From contig CACVBU010000913.1 of NCBI GenBank assembly GCA_902728285.1, positions 602,441 through 666,440 of the forward strand: a stretch of 64,000 bases of DNA, in the 5' to 3' direction. The first letter of the stretch is position 1. Each line of letters opens with the position of its first letter. The DNA is from Clytia hemisphaerica (lineage: Eukaryota > Cnidaria > Hydrozoa > Leptothecata > Clytiidae). The translations under genes and the position numbers were made by a program. Shown here one piece after another: positions 11,519 to 24,000 of this stretch. The notes under the pieces are model-generated. The model worked only from the letters and a program-made list of their open reading frames with translations. It was not told the DNA's origin and did not search any database.

Positions 11519-11817
11519 CTTAAGGCAAATACTTTTTTATTTATTGGTTTACGGATCCGCCAACGTTATTTTTGCCTAAATAAAAAAATAAAAAAAAGAG
11601 ATTCGAAAACTTTTATTTACTTTTTCTCCTCCGACCTTCAAAAAAGAAGAAGGAAATAAAAAACCTATACTTAAACAGGAAAACAAAAGAAGAGAATAAG
11701 ATTAAAGGTTAAATGATCTAACACAGCTGTGCCCCATTCTGCCAATGTTAAGATACTTTGATCCTTGCCTTAATGTCAGGGAACTTCCCCATGAAATTTT
11801 CCTATCCACAAAAAAAC
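11519..11817 (+). mobile_element. TTAAGGCAA-family element, 3'-truncated copy
   Basis: The left end TTAAGGCAAATACTTTTTTA and the following GGTTTACGGATCCGCC match 57623 onward. Homology continues through CTCCTCCGACCTTC to CTATCCACAAAAA, then stops. The right terminal repeat is missing. Confidence 0.75.
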
Positions 11818-12152
11818 GCCGGAAAATGCCGGAAATCGCCGTTTTTGCAGATTTTCATTGGATTTTTTCCTTATATTTCTATGTTTTTCACACAAAAACA
11901 TTATTGATAACAATGCTCACCATCAAGTATGATTCAATTGTCAATAAAACTGATTTTTGTGACCAGAACTTCACTTTATTTTTTCCCTACAACCCTTCCC
12001 TCTCTAATCAATGATGAATTTATTACGTTCTGCATTTTCTGACTGATTTTTTTTCACTTTTCTCCTCGCATTGCTATCTAACTTTCATCATCAAGTAGTT
12101 GCATTCAGCCTCTAGCTTGTTATATTTGCCTTCAGTACAAAGAAAATATAAA

Positions 12153-12758
12153 ATGGTTTTAGTAGGTGTGGTTGGTGGTACTGGTGGATGTGGAGTGCCA
12201 CTCATTAATTATCTTCTTGAAAAAGGATACAGTGTCCGAATGCTTGCAAGGACACCAGAGAAAGTCACTCAAATAGACAACAAAGAAGTTACTGTCATTA
12301 AAGGTGATGCTTTGAATGAAGAAGACATTGCTGAAGTTTGTCAAGATGTTGACCTTGTCATCTCATGTGCTGGTGGAGGGCCTGGTGCACAAATCATGGA
12401 AAAACTGGCATCCAATATTGTAAAAGCTAAACCAAAACGTTGTTATTTCATAACCTCATTAGGGATGGGAGGAAGCTCGATGACTATCAATTTGTTACTT
12501 GGTTTTTTCCTTGGACGTCAAAAGATTCTTGATTATGAAAAAGCTGATGCGCTGATGCTGAAGAATAATTACACAGTGGTTCGACCCTGTCATTTAAAAG
12601 GAGAACCAGTCGGTGATTATTGTGCTACTTCAGACACAGGGATGTCTTCCAAAGCCATCTCTAAAACTGATGTTGCTTTATTTTTGTTAAATTGTGTCGA
12701 AAATCAAGAATGGGATGGAATGCCTGTGCAATTGTATAATGCAGCCTGCAAAAAATGA
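12153..12758 (+). CDS. NAD(P)-binding Rossmann-fold protein (NmrA/atypical SDR-like), 201 aa
   Basis: A single coding exon runs from ATG 12153 to TGA 12756-12758. The N-terminus VGVVGGTGGCG carries the GxxGxxG dinucleotide loop (residues 8-14) after a first beta strand. It is followed by RMLARTPEK, where the arginines would suit NADP(H), then VTVIKGDALNEED, the strand-4 motif DVDLVISCAGGGPGA, and YFITSLGMGGS. This is the layout of the NAD(P)H-binding/biliverdin-reductase-B-like family, usually about 200 aa. I see no classical YxxxK active site, as expected for atypical members. The substrate is unknown; a flavin or quinone reductase role is a guess. An acceptor-like CCTTCAG ends at 12135, leaving a 17-nt leader before the ATG: either a 5'UTR intron or a trans-splice site. 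Confidence 0.85.
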   Translation: MVLVGVVGGTGGCGVPLINYLLEKGYSVRMLARTPEKVTQIDNKEVTVIKGDALNEEDIAEVCQDVDLVISCAGGGPGAQIMEKLASNIVKAKPKRCYFITSLGMGGSSMTINLLLGFFLGRQKILDYEKADALMLKNNYTVVRPCHLKGEPVGDYCATSDTGMSSKAISKTDVALFLLNCVENQEWDGMPVQLYNAACKK

Positions 12759-13019
12759 AAAATATTTTCTGCATGGGCTTTTACTGAATTTTTTACTATA
12801 CATAGTATAATTTAACCCTTTTAATCCCAAATGAATCATTATATGCCTAGTTTAGCTTCTTTGTAATTTTTTTTTATTCCCTAGATAGATATACTTTCAG
12901 CCAAATTATTATATATAACATCCATTTTCTACACTTATATTCAACTTTTTAATGTTCACCTTAACTATTGATTTAATATAAGACATAATATGTTCACAGA
13001 CATTCTGGGAAACACGTGA

Positions 13020-13025
13020 AATAAA
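13020..13025 (+). terminator. possible poly(A) signal of the reductase-like gene
   Basis: AATAAA lies about 260 nt after the stop at 12758. Other candidates occur near 13305-13315. Confidence 0.35.
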
Positions 13026-13470
13026 ACAGTATTGATCGTTCCCAAAAATCCATATAAACAGTCAGTCTCGAGCAATCCTTTTTATAGAATGGTTATAATC
13101 AAATCGATTTGAATATTCAGGAACATTTTAGAGTGCTCGGGAAGACGTTCTAAAATGTTTTTAAGATGTTTTTAATTGGTAAATGAAGTGAATAATCAGG
13201 GACGTTCTCTAGCCAGCCTCCCTGAATGCTCCTTAATGTTCGGTATCGTCTTTTTTACTGGAACGTTTCATTTCATTTGTTTTTCTAGTATGTGCATTTT
13301 TATAATAAAAATAAAGTTTTACTCTTTTGGCAAATAAGTCCTCAGAACACACATTGTGATTCCCCTCATAAAGTTTGTGTGTGCAGATTTCATACATAGC
13401 TTATACAATTGAATGATGTTAAAGTAGTGTCTTAAAAATTGGGTCATACAGGTTCATAATTTTTCAAGCT

Positions 13471-14658
13471 TAAAGGGGAATTAACGTTTGGAATTAACCC
13501 TGAGATATTTTTTCGAAACATTTAAAGAGGAAGAAAAATGTGATCGAACAAAAAAAGAACCACTTCATAATGTCTTTTACACGTTTTTTTTTATTAGAAC
13601 CTAGTTTATAAGAACATATAGGCTGAAATTCGTCGAAAAATTAAGAACATCTTTAGAACATGCCCAGCCTCAGTTTGGAAAAAAATGACAAGAAACTACA
13701 ATTTTTTCCTCTTTTTAAGCAGTTTTAACCGAATTTAGGGATAGATCTTCAAAAGTCGAGAGTCAAATATTGTCCAAATTTTGCCAAATTTAAGTGCTCT
13801 TTATTTTGTATCATACTGTCGATTTAGAGTAGTCTGAAAAATTAAGAACGCATTTAAGAACATTTTAGGCTGAAAATTGCAAAAAAAAATAAGCACATCC
13901 AGGCTCAGCCAAATTTTAGGTGTTCTAATAAAAAAAAAACGTGTATTCATTAAGTTATTCAATCTTTAATTTCTCACAATTTTGCATTAAAGTATTGGAA
14001 TTCCATGATTTTTTTAGGTTACAGTAACAGAATTCCACGGTTTTGATAGGTATTTTGTAAATTTGTTACAGAAATTCAGGAATTTCTTGAAAGCAATTTG
14101 CTACGGAAATTTCATGTCGTCCATTGGGGGGTATAAACGAATAAAAACTGGAATGGCCCAACAGTCGGGTGTTTAAGATAAAAACTGCAATTATTGCTCT
14201 TTTCGGAAATTATTGCTCCCCCTCTGTTGATTTCGTGACGTCACATGCACTTCAACTATTCTTACTGTTACACTCTATTTGGTTGTAAAAGAGATAAAAA
14301 CCATAAGAAATTAATCTTTTTTAGAGTGGTTATAGCAAAACGTTGAAGAAATGATACTAGGAGAGTCTAGTTAGTATTCCAAAGGTGCAGTGAACTTTTA
14401 AACGGTACAAAGAAACTCAAAAACTGCATTTTAAATCATCATTCACCACTCTTCCCTTATAAAAAAGAGAAACACAGGGCGTGTGCTACGTCACATTTTT
14501 CGTATCCATAGCAACGCAAGGGAATTTTCAAACAACTCTTATTCCGGATGTAGAAGAGTAAAGCCCTATAAACCATATATATTTGAAATTGTCTCAATGA
14601 GCTCTATTTGAATCTGTAATATATTTGTTGACAATTTTGAAACGTTAATTCCCCTTTA
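13471..14658. mobile_element. 1.2-kb TIR element (TAAAGGGGAATTAACGTTT ends), host of a nested MITE
   Basis: A perfect 19-bp inverted repeat, TAAAGGGGAATTAACGTTT at 13471-13489 and its complement at 14640-14658, bounds the block. The outer TA on each side may be the target duplication, as in Tc1/mariner-like elements. Another MITE (13578-13946) lies inside. No transposase ORF was found. Confidence 0.7.
13578..13946. mobile_element. MITE with ACACGTTTTTTTT ends, nested
   Basis: The left end TACACGTTTTTTTTTATTAGAAC mirrors the right end GTTCTAATAAAAAAAAAACGTGTA. The interior repeats TTAAGAACAT and AGGCTGAAA words. It is related to 4384-4657 and is inserted within 13471-14658. Confidence 0.75.
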
Positions 14659-15079
14659 CCAATGTCTTCTATGATTTCTTATGATTCGTGCTTTAATAAT
14701 TGGATTAGATTTTGTAAAACTTTGGCTTTTTTTGGGAAAACGAATGAATTTAACTACCTTAGCCCTTTTTTACTGTTTCAGTCCTTATTGGCATCATTTT
14801 TGGACCTGTTGACCTTAAGGACTTGTGTTAAATAGGCCTTTGAAAAATAGGCCACAAAATTGTATTTATCACAGCAATTTTGACTGCTTCTACTCAATTT
14901 TAAAAATTTAATAATTAATTCATCTTGATTGTCTAGAAGAGATAATTATTTATTCACTAAAAAAATCATTCAATTTTAATTACATCAATGTCTTTAACAC
15001 TTCATCTCTTTATTTTCAGAAATATTAAACATTTCTTAACACAAAAAAATTCAATATTTACAAACGAAAAATCGCTAAA

Positions 15080-15082
15080 CTG
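15080..15082 (+). promoter_or_regulatory. EIF4G2: probable non-AUG (CTG) start codon of DAP5
   Basis: The frame opens after a TAA at 15026-15028 and has no ATG until codon MHDVT in exon 2, just before the MIF4G domain. CTG at 15080 has A at -3 and G at +4 (AAACTGG) and is followed by codons for ESS, resembling the ESA after the start of human DAP5. Mammalian DAP5/NAT1 is known to start at GUG, so a non-AUG start fits the family. ATC at 15071 is a weaker alternative. Confidence 0.6.
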
Positions 15083-18000
15083 GAATCCTCTTACTCATTA
15101 CAATCTTTCCCAAGTGATGCACCCCGAAGACAGCATGGACTGACCAACTCTAATTTTTCAAACGGTCTAAAGAAAAATAGGTTAGTATTTTTTTTGTTAT
15201 TTACTTACCATGATAAAAACAACAAATGTGTAAACCCCTCGTTTAAACTTTTCAACTTTCCTATTTTCAATTGTTATTATAGTTTTGATGCTAGTTCTTC
15301 ACCCAGGCATACATCGGAAAATGGAATAAAAAGATTTTCAAATCGAGTGAACAATCAAACTGGTTTTGAACCAAAGAAAAGAGATTCAACTCAGAAACCA
15401 AAGAGATGGGTTCCTTCTCAATTGATGCACGATGTTACAGATCGCAATGAATTGATTTTCCGCAGGGTCAGAGGGTAAGTTTTTAACAAAATGTTATCAA
15501 CTTCAGTTGAGCTAGAATCTGACTATATCTGTATGTATGTATGTATGTATGTATGTATGTATGTATGTATGTATGTGCGTCTCTCTGTCTGAAAACTTGA
15601 GGGCAGTCTGCAGTCATAAAAAATCGTCCGTTTTGCCTGAAATTTGGCACACTTGTTCGCTCCTTGGGTGAATATTTTAGGGTGTTTTTTCATTTTTCAA
15701 AAATTTTGATTTTTGGGCTATGATGAGTTAAACGTGGCTAAACCTTGAGGGCCTTTTAGACTGATCAAACTTAGCTTATCAATTTTACAATTGGGCCTCC
15801 ACACAATGCAAATATTCCTGAATCTCGGTTGAGCTCTTTTTCCACTATCAACAGTTTTATTAAAACCATGACGTTTATAAAGGCATTCAGATGTTTTTTA
15901 TCTTTTCGAATTAATGGTCTTCTGTAAATGGTGGTTTATTGTTTATGGTTATTTATTATTAGCTGATGTCGTATTTCATGTTGTTTTTCAGCATATTGAA
16001 TAAGCTGACACCTGATAACTTTGACAAGTTAAGCTACAACCTTCTGAATATTGGAATTGACAAGACTGTTTTGAAAGGAATAATTATCTTAGTGAGTTTC
16101 CTTTGTATTTGATTTTCACTTAAAATTCTTGGGATAATCCATGTAATATGTACGCAGAACTTTTCCTTATATTTGACACCCTTGTACGCAAGAAATAACA
16201 CCATTTAAACAATAGATGTGCGCTTTTGCTAAACTCCCTCTTCCCCATTCATTGCTGATATTGCGTACGTACTATAAAGATAGCCCTTGACTTGGGTGGA
16301 CTCATATTTTAGCCTGTTTTGATTGGATAAAGTATGATAAAAACAATGATTTATGCTACGGTCAACATAAAGTAGTTTTTTAAACAGCAGTGGTTCATCA
16401 GAAATTTGATTTGAACGCTTCAATATAAAGAAGATTTTGTGAAAATTCAAAGGGCAATTGAATTTGGTTAGAAACCTATCAAGAAAAGTTTGATTTAATG
16501 CTACATTGATTTCATTTCAGATTTATGAAAAAGCTATAGACGAGTCCAAGTACTGTAACTTGTATGCTCAACTTTGTTTACGATTACGCCACGATGTACC
16601 CAATTTTGATGACCCTGTCACCAAAACAAACGTAAGCGTTGATTGCTAATTTATTTTGTGATTTTTGTTGGTGTGATACTTTTTAACTTAACTTTATTAA
16701 CTGATCTTTCTCAAGTTTAACATTAACATATCACTTTGTGTAAAGTCTCGTAGAATCGTTATCAACTTTACTATATTGATTAGCTAAGGTCTTAAAAATC
16801 AGTTGTCAAAGTTATCATATGCTTTATACTCGTTGATTTGAATTTGATGTTTACCATATTCCTGAGGCTAATCTTGTCCAATCTCATCTTGTCTCAAGAG
16901 TTGACTTTACCTAATTCGAATTTGAACGAGGAATTCTATTTGTTCGAGTTACTGAGAGATTCAAATTATAGAAAGTATTTTGAGAGGGTTACTTCTTGAT
17001 GGAGACTGGAAACAAGTTCGAATTAATATATTAAGGTTCAAATGATAGAAGTTCGAATAAGCGAGAGTTTACTGCAGTGTAGGATTTTAAATTAAAACCT
17101 TTTTGATTCTTGTCCAATTAATTTAATTTTCCTATCATAGACCTTTGTGCGGCTGCTGCTCAGCAAATGCCAAGAAGAATTCGAGACAAGATCTAAAGCC
17201 TCTTCTGCTTTCGACAAAAAGGACACGGACCTTTCTCCCGATGAGAAACAGGATAAAATGGTGGCAAAAAGAAAAATGTTGGGAAATATTAAGTTCATCG
17301 GTACGCTTTTTATAAGAATATGAGAGTCAATCTTGAGAGAAGCCAAAATTTTCGGGGACAATTGTTGCCTGGTGACATTAGCTGGCCAACGAAGAAATTT
17401 TCTCATATTTTGCACCTTCCAGGCACCATCAAACGCTATTTTTGATAATAAAAATAGGTTTCTGTTCTGTTCCAGTCTGTTCTATTAGTCTGCAAAAAAT
17501 GTCCCTGTTACAGGGTCCATGACATGTAGTGGTTTGTACGAAAATTTTGTTCTTTTAAATCGTAAACAAGTACTCTAAGGTCCCGAATAGTAGGGGGGGT
17601 CTGAATAAAAGGGGGGGTCCGAAATTTTTGCAAAATATAATAAACGGGGGGGTCTGAATAAACGGGGGGGGGTCTGAAAATATTTAGGTAAATAAAGGCT
17701 AAAATCAGGCTATTTAGAGCAAAATAAGGGTCCTTCTCTTTGACAGCTGAAAATATTCTTAAAAACAAAAAACGGGGGGGTCCTAATAAGAACGGGGGGG
17801 GTCCGAAATATTTTCGAAAATTAATAAGCGGGGGGGACGTCTATTCGGGAGTAAGTAAGAAGAAGACGCACAATATCAAAGTTAAATAGTCCTGCTGCTG
17901 AGGTCGATAAATGTTTCATTTCGTGACACACATCTTAGAAGTAACTTTTTTTGGTGGAAACTCGCGAATTAGTATATTTAGATTCCAAAATCAAAAAGTT

Positions 18001-21000
18001 AACGAATAATTGATTTTTGGGGGTCTTCAAATTAAAAAAAGACCTATATCACATGATAGAGCTCTTCAAACTGAGCAAAAGAGTGTATTACACCAAAGTC
18101 CCAACTTCTCTAGATCAAAAGTTATGGGCCTATTTGTGGTCAAGAACTGATGGAAAACAGGGAATTTCCCCATAATCGGCATTAATTTATGCAAAATTAA
18201 ACACCTTTTTGACCACAAAATAATAGGCCTGAATGAATTTCCAGGCCTTGCAATTTTGCCTGGAAACGCAAAAAATCGCCAATTACTCGTTACTTGCACG
18301 ATAATATCGTGGAAACTTTTTGATTTTGGAATCTACATATACTAATTCGTGAGTTTCCACCAAAAAAAGTTAGTTCTAAGATGTGTGTCACGAAAATTGT
18401 TTTTTAGCCACTTTTTTCGATCTCAGCAGCGGGACTTAAAGTCTAGAACTTTTAATAAGGCAATATACATTTTTTTTTGTTAATTTACAGGAGAACTTGG
18501 TAAGCTTGAACTGTTACAAGAAGCAATTCTACACAAATGTATTCAACAGGTGAGAAAAAAATTAGTGTTTTTTCTGGACGAGGTTTAAAAATCGTCCAAT
18601 AAATCTCAAATGTAGCAAAATTTAATTAGATAATCGGCCAATTTTATGCCGGCTCTTATTGCGCCAAAGCTCATTCTTTTTCAGTTTTTAGCCATGCCCT
18701 AATTTAATTCCGATCCCTTACGTCGGCTACGCCAGCAACGATAAAATAACACCAATAAGAACTGGCGTAGAAACAGCCAATATGGTAATCTGGATGATTA
18801 AATTAACCTCTTTGGTACATTTGACTCTCCGTCATAGATATAAATTCGAACATCGAATTGATCATGTAAAATCTTTATTATCTAATTATCAATGTACTTT
18901 CTTCCGAATCAAATAATGTACCATTGTTAGTCCTATAGTAGATCAAAGTAGTTTCTAAACTAAATAATACTTTTATACAATACTCTAGTTGCTGGCTAAG
19001 AAAAAGCGAACATCATTGTCTGAGATGGCAGAGGATATCGAATGTATGTGTCAAATAATGTCAACCATTGGTCGAAGATTGGACACGCCTAAAGCGTTAA
19101 ATATCATGAACCAATATTTTGACCGTATTGAAAAGCTCTCTACAAGCATGGAATTGCCCTCCAGAATCAGATTTATGTTGAGAGACGTATTGGAACTTAG
19201 ATATAACAAGGTATGTTTCCCTAGACTAGTTAGCTAAGCCCGTATTCACAAGGCACACGCGGCTTACGGCAATATAGCAAGGATATAGGATTTTGAAGTT
19301 TGTCTAAGAATACTTATCAGTTATTCGGTCAAATTTACCATCAGATCTATCCTATTGACTGAATCAAACTGGCTTAAATTTCTAGGCTAATGTCCCCTAC
19401 CTATTCTAATAGAAATTTTGTCGCAAGTTTAATTTTAGAATATTTTTAAGCTCAATGTTTTATTCTATTTTTATAAACAAAAAAAATTGTTTTGGATGTG
19501 AAATGGAACAAATTTGATGAAACGGATTTTTTTAGGAAAGAAGATATTTTAGTCAAAGCGCTTTTCTTATCCTGTTTGTACGTAAGGCACCAGTGGAAAT
19601 TTATTTTTAAGTAAAAAAAAACTTGTGGCATTTCAAAAATTCTAGAGAAACAACGCTACTGTTATGTTACTGAGTTAACAAATTCATTTTCTGTAACAAT
19701 TAGTTAATGAATGATTTTATCTATTTCTAAAACAAGGGAAGAAATATTTTAAGCAAGACGCTTTCCCTATACTGTAGTTCATGTAGTACTTAATGCATTT
19801 CAAAATATTCTAGAGTATCATGCTATTGTTAAATCACTGAGTTAACAAATCCATTTTCTGTATCAATTAGTTAATGAATGATTTAATCTTTCTTTTTTTA
19901 GTGGGTTCCTCGACTAAATCAAGAAGAGAATGGCCCACGATCTGTATCACAGATGAGATGGGAGGCTATGGGGGTAAATAAACCATGTTTAACCTCTTTC
20001 ACAAAGTTGAAAACACGCTACCACTGTTGGAAATTATTTTAAGATGACTTTCGGGGATTTTCAAGATTTCCTTTTGGAAAATTCTACATAATTTTACTGA
20101 GTCACACATTCTCCGTGATTTCGCAAAGACAATATTGTCATAGAATAAGGAATACAGCTGTTTTTTTGATAGTAGAAAAAAAGTTTATATGAATGTGCAG
20201 AAATAAGAATTACTGTCCAACTATATTCACTCAGGAGATTTGGGTGACAGAGCAAGAGGATGCATTTGTATATTGTGGATTGTCATTGATTTTCTTTCCC
20301 CTTTAGATGATGATGCCGCCTCCCTTTCCATTCTTCCACCCTGGAATGCCTTTACCGCCAGGAATGCAAATGCCGCCCAACATGCCGGCTGGCGGGATGC
20401 CGCCTTTCATGCCGAACGGTGACATGTCCACCATGCCATGGTTTAATGATCAAGTGTTAGCGTGCGGTGGCATGATTTCAAGTGACTCCAAACTACCAGC
20501 AGATTTTCATGACGAGACTAAAGATATTTTCGGTAAACCAGTCAACAAGACTCAATCTCTAGCTCCAAAACAACATACACCAATTTCCAAACCGATTATG
20601 AAACCTGATTTGTTTCAACCACAGTATGTGCTATTACTTTGTTTTTCTCTGCCTTCTCTTCTTTTGAGATTTTAACCGTGAAAGCCACACAAACTGTATG
20701 TTTTAATAAATCCATTCTTCTTGAGAATAGCTTGATATTACTATTAGATTTTCCTGCCTTCTCCTCGTTTGATATTTTTGACCTTCAAAGTGTGACACAC
20801 GCCGTATGTTTTAACAAATTCATTCTCCTTGAGAAAAGCTTGAATTTAAGATTGGAAAAGTAAAATTGGTTAGTGTGATATATATATATATAGGAAATCG
20901 AAAATACTTTATTGCTAGACTGTTTGCATCCTCTAACGAACACGATCGAATGCGTGCTTCTTTTAGAGAGAGGGTGCTAAGTAGGCCGGTAGTAAATCCT

Positions 21001-24000
21001 CTTTCCAGATATCGTTGTTCACATGACTAAAGGTTAAATCTCAAAATTAGTATCTCACAAAATTAGTACCTCAAAAAATTTAAAGTTTTACTGTGGTAGT
21101 CATCTTTGAGATTTAGATTGCCCTTTTTTCAAGTAGAGGAATAGTCTATGTTTTTATATGACAAAAAGGCAGAGCAGAATTGTAATATCTCCAATTTTCC
21201 AAGACACTGAACCTTTAGTCAAGTGGACAACGAATATGCCGCATTAGTTTCGTGGAGGTCTGCGATTTAGACTATTTGATCCCCAAATTATTTATCTCTT
21301 GGCTTCAAGAAACGAATTTTAATATTTCTTGTTATACTTCAGTTACATGAAATCAAAAGCCAACGGAAATGGACCGCCATCCAGAATTAACGGTAACTCA
21401 ACCGCCGCTAGTAGTAATACAGCACCATCATCTACTCAACTCAATGGTGCTCAAAGTAAAGAAAAAGATAAGAAACCAATCAATAAGAACAACCCTTGGA
21501 ACGTTGACCCGTTCATGCCGAATTTCTCGAAACCTTCGATTAGTTTGATCACACAAAAAGAAGAAGCTAGCAAACATGCACCACCGAATGCCAGAAATAA
21601 CTCAACTCCTCCTCAAAGAATCTCACCGCAAACAAGTAATACATCTCGTTAATTATATTGTTCTAAAGAATCACAAAACTGGAGTCGTTTAGAATCCGTC
21701 TAATAAAATAATATGGGTGTTATACGATAATAATATCATTGTTACGGGATAATACCAGTTTGTATAAACTACAATTTGTCCTTTCTATTATTTTTTGCTT
21801 ATTTTCTACTATGTCTGAATGAGTCGTCTCGCATGCTAAACTAAAAAAATAACTTTTTTATTAAAATTGAATAGAATCAGACATTTCACAAGCGCCGTCT
21901 AGCTATTTTCAAGACCTTAGAAGACGGGGGCGCTCTTTTGAAATTTTGGACTAGCCATTTCAGGCTGCTATAATTTTGTCTTTTGTGGCTTTTTATACTT
22001 AAAAGATGGTTTAATCTCTTCATCAGACTTTAAACTTAGGTCCGACGTTCTTTAATCGGTGGTAACGATTGAAGGGCGGCGCGAAGTAGAGAAAATATGG
22101 TAACATTTTGAATATCCTTTTTGGATTTTCTGTTTATATTTTAGTCCCTCGAAATTCTGCTGCCAACACATACCAAAAGCAACAGACACAGCAACAACAA
22201 CAAGCGTGGAAGAAAAACAACCAAGAAGTAAGACATTTAGTGTTACAGTATTTGACTTTTCTTTTCTAAGAGATGATATTATTCTTCTGAAACTTTCTTT
22301 ACATAAAGCTGTGAAGATGGTGCGAGTACAGCGGAGTCTCTTTAACTCGAAATTTCCTTAACTCGAACGAATTTGCATTCCCTGTCTCGTGCGTTTTCGA
22401 GTTATGGAGACTGTTTTTACCTTTTACCATACGGTGATTTAACCGCGACGCATTTCTTAGTTGGACACTGTCAACAAGAAGGTACAAATCATGCACCATG
22501 CCAAAAATGGCTTAAAATAAGGTTTTTGTAATAACTTGCCCAAGTTACATAAAAAATTAGGGAAAATCTCAGAAAACCTCTATATTAATATTAGAAAGGG
22601 TAAAAGATGGTTAAAATCAATCCAGGGGGTTAAATGGCCCAAATATGGCTAATTTGTTGTCCAGACAAAAAGATTGTCCTAAAAAGGGCCATTTAGGTTT
22701 AGTTTATACCAAACCTAGCTTAAACTAAAACTGAATGGTTGTTTTAACTCCTAATAGTAAAATGACCCACTTTTTACGTTCTTGGGTCCCAAAATAGGAC
22801 AATAAAGTTGTCCATAATTTTGACCTTGATATTATTTTTACAAAAAGGACAATTTATTGTCCTTTTTGGGACCGAATAACCAAAATTTTCTACCTGAAAA
22901 TTAATTCATACAGTTTTGTGCAAAATTTTAGCTTAAATAAGCTGATAGTTTTGGCAATATTTTCGAAAAGATAAAAATGGTTGAATCCCTAGTGTTAAAG
23001 CACAAAAAGTGGTTGATTGAAGCACAAAAAGTGGTTAATTAAAATACATTTGCCTTTAGGACAACAGATTGTCCACGAGAGGGGCCGTTCAACGATTTTA
23101 ATTTTAATTATCTTATGTTTGAGGTATTTCGAGCCTGATCTGTAAGGATCTTGAATGAGATTTTGTTTTAAAGTTGATTTTCATGACAATTTTAATTGCC
23201 CATATTTTACAACATTTAGAACAATTTATTGTCCATTTTTGAACCTTTTTACAAGATTTTAGAATTGGAATCTTGTTGTAGGATAGTGTTCTACATGTGT
23301 ACCAAATTTTGACTTGATCGGAGCACCCTATCAAGAGTTATTGATCTTGGATAACTCATTATCCTTTCAATTAGGACAATTCATTGTCCTTTTTAGGACT
23401 GCAGTTCAAAAGCTTATATCTCTTTAAGTATACCTTTTACAGTTACGGGACCAGCATGGGTCCGAAGACGGACCTTTTAACTTAACCATGGGTATCAATG
23501 TAGGGCCCAGTAGACATTTATGAGTCTGTAATTTTCAAAACCAGTCAGGGGTGTAAAGATGGTGCAAAAACAGCCATTTTTTGTACCTTCTTTTTGACAG
23601 TGTCTAGTTAGCAGAAACACCTGGTAAAATATCGCTTCAGTGTTCTTTCTCACTCCGATTGAAAGTTTTGCTTGACCACTTTTACATCCTCTTGTAGGGG
23701 GCAATGAAAGCCGTTTCTATAATCTATCACTACCGTTAAACGAGTTCCTGGGTTGTTAACGGAAGAAAATGAGAAAGTTAAACCGTTACAACAATTTACA
23801 ATTTTTAAGTTTCAAACTTTTCTTGATCATTTCTTTCAGGTCAGTTTGAGACCAGCTTCATCATTGACCAAGAAAGATGATGGAAAATCGAAAGCTGACG
23901 TAAGAATATTTTCTCTCATCAAACAATCGTTTGTCCTTCTCCTTCCAATTGAAAGGGATATTCCATATTCCAGATAATGTGGGTAAATAAACCTCCCATT

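Noticed and set aside
15531..15576. GTAT array as a CRISPR-like or regulatory repeat
   Set aside because: It is a simple microsatellite; CRISPR arrays are not expected in animal nuclear DNA and there are no spacers.
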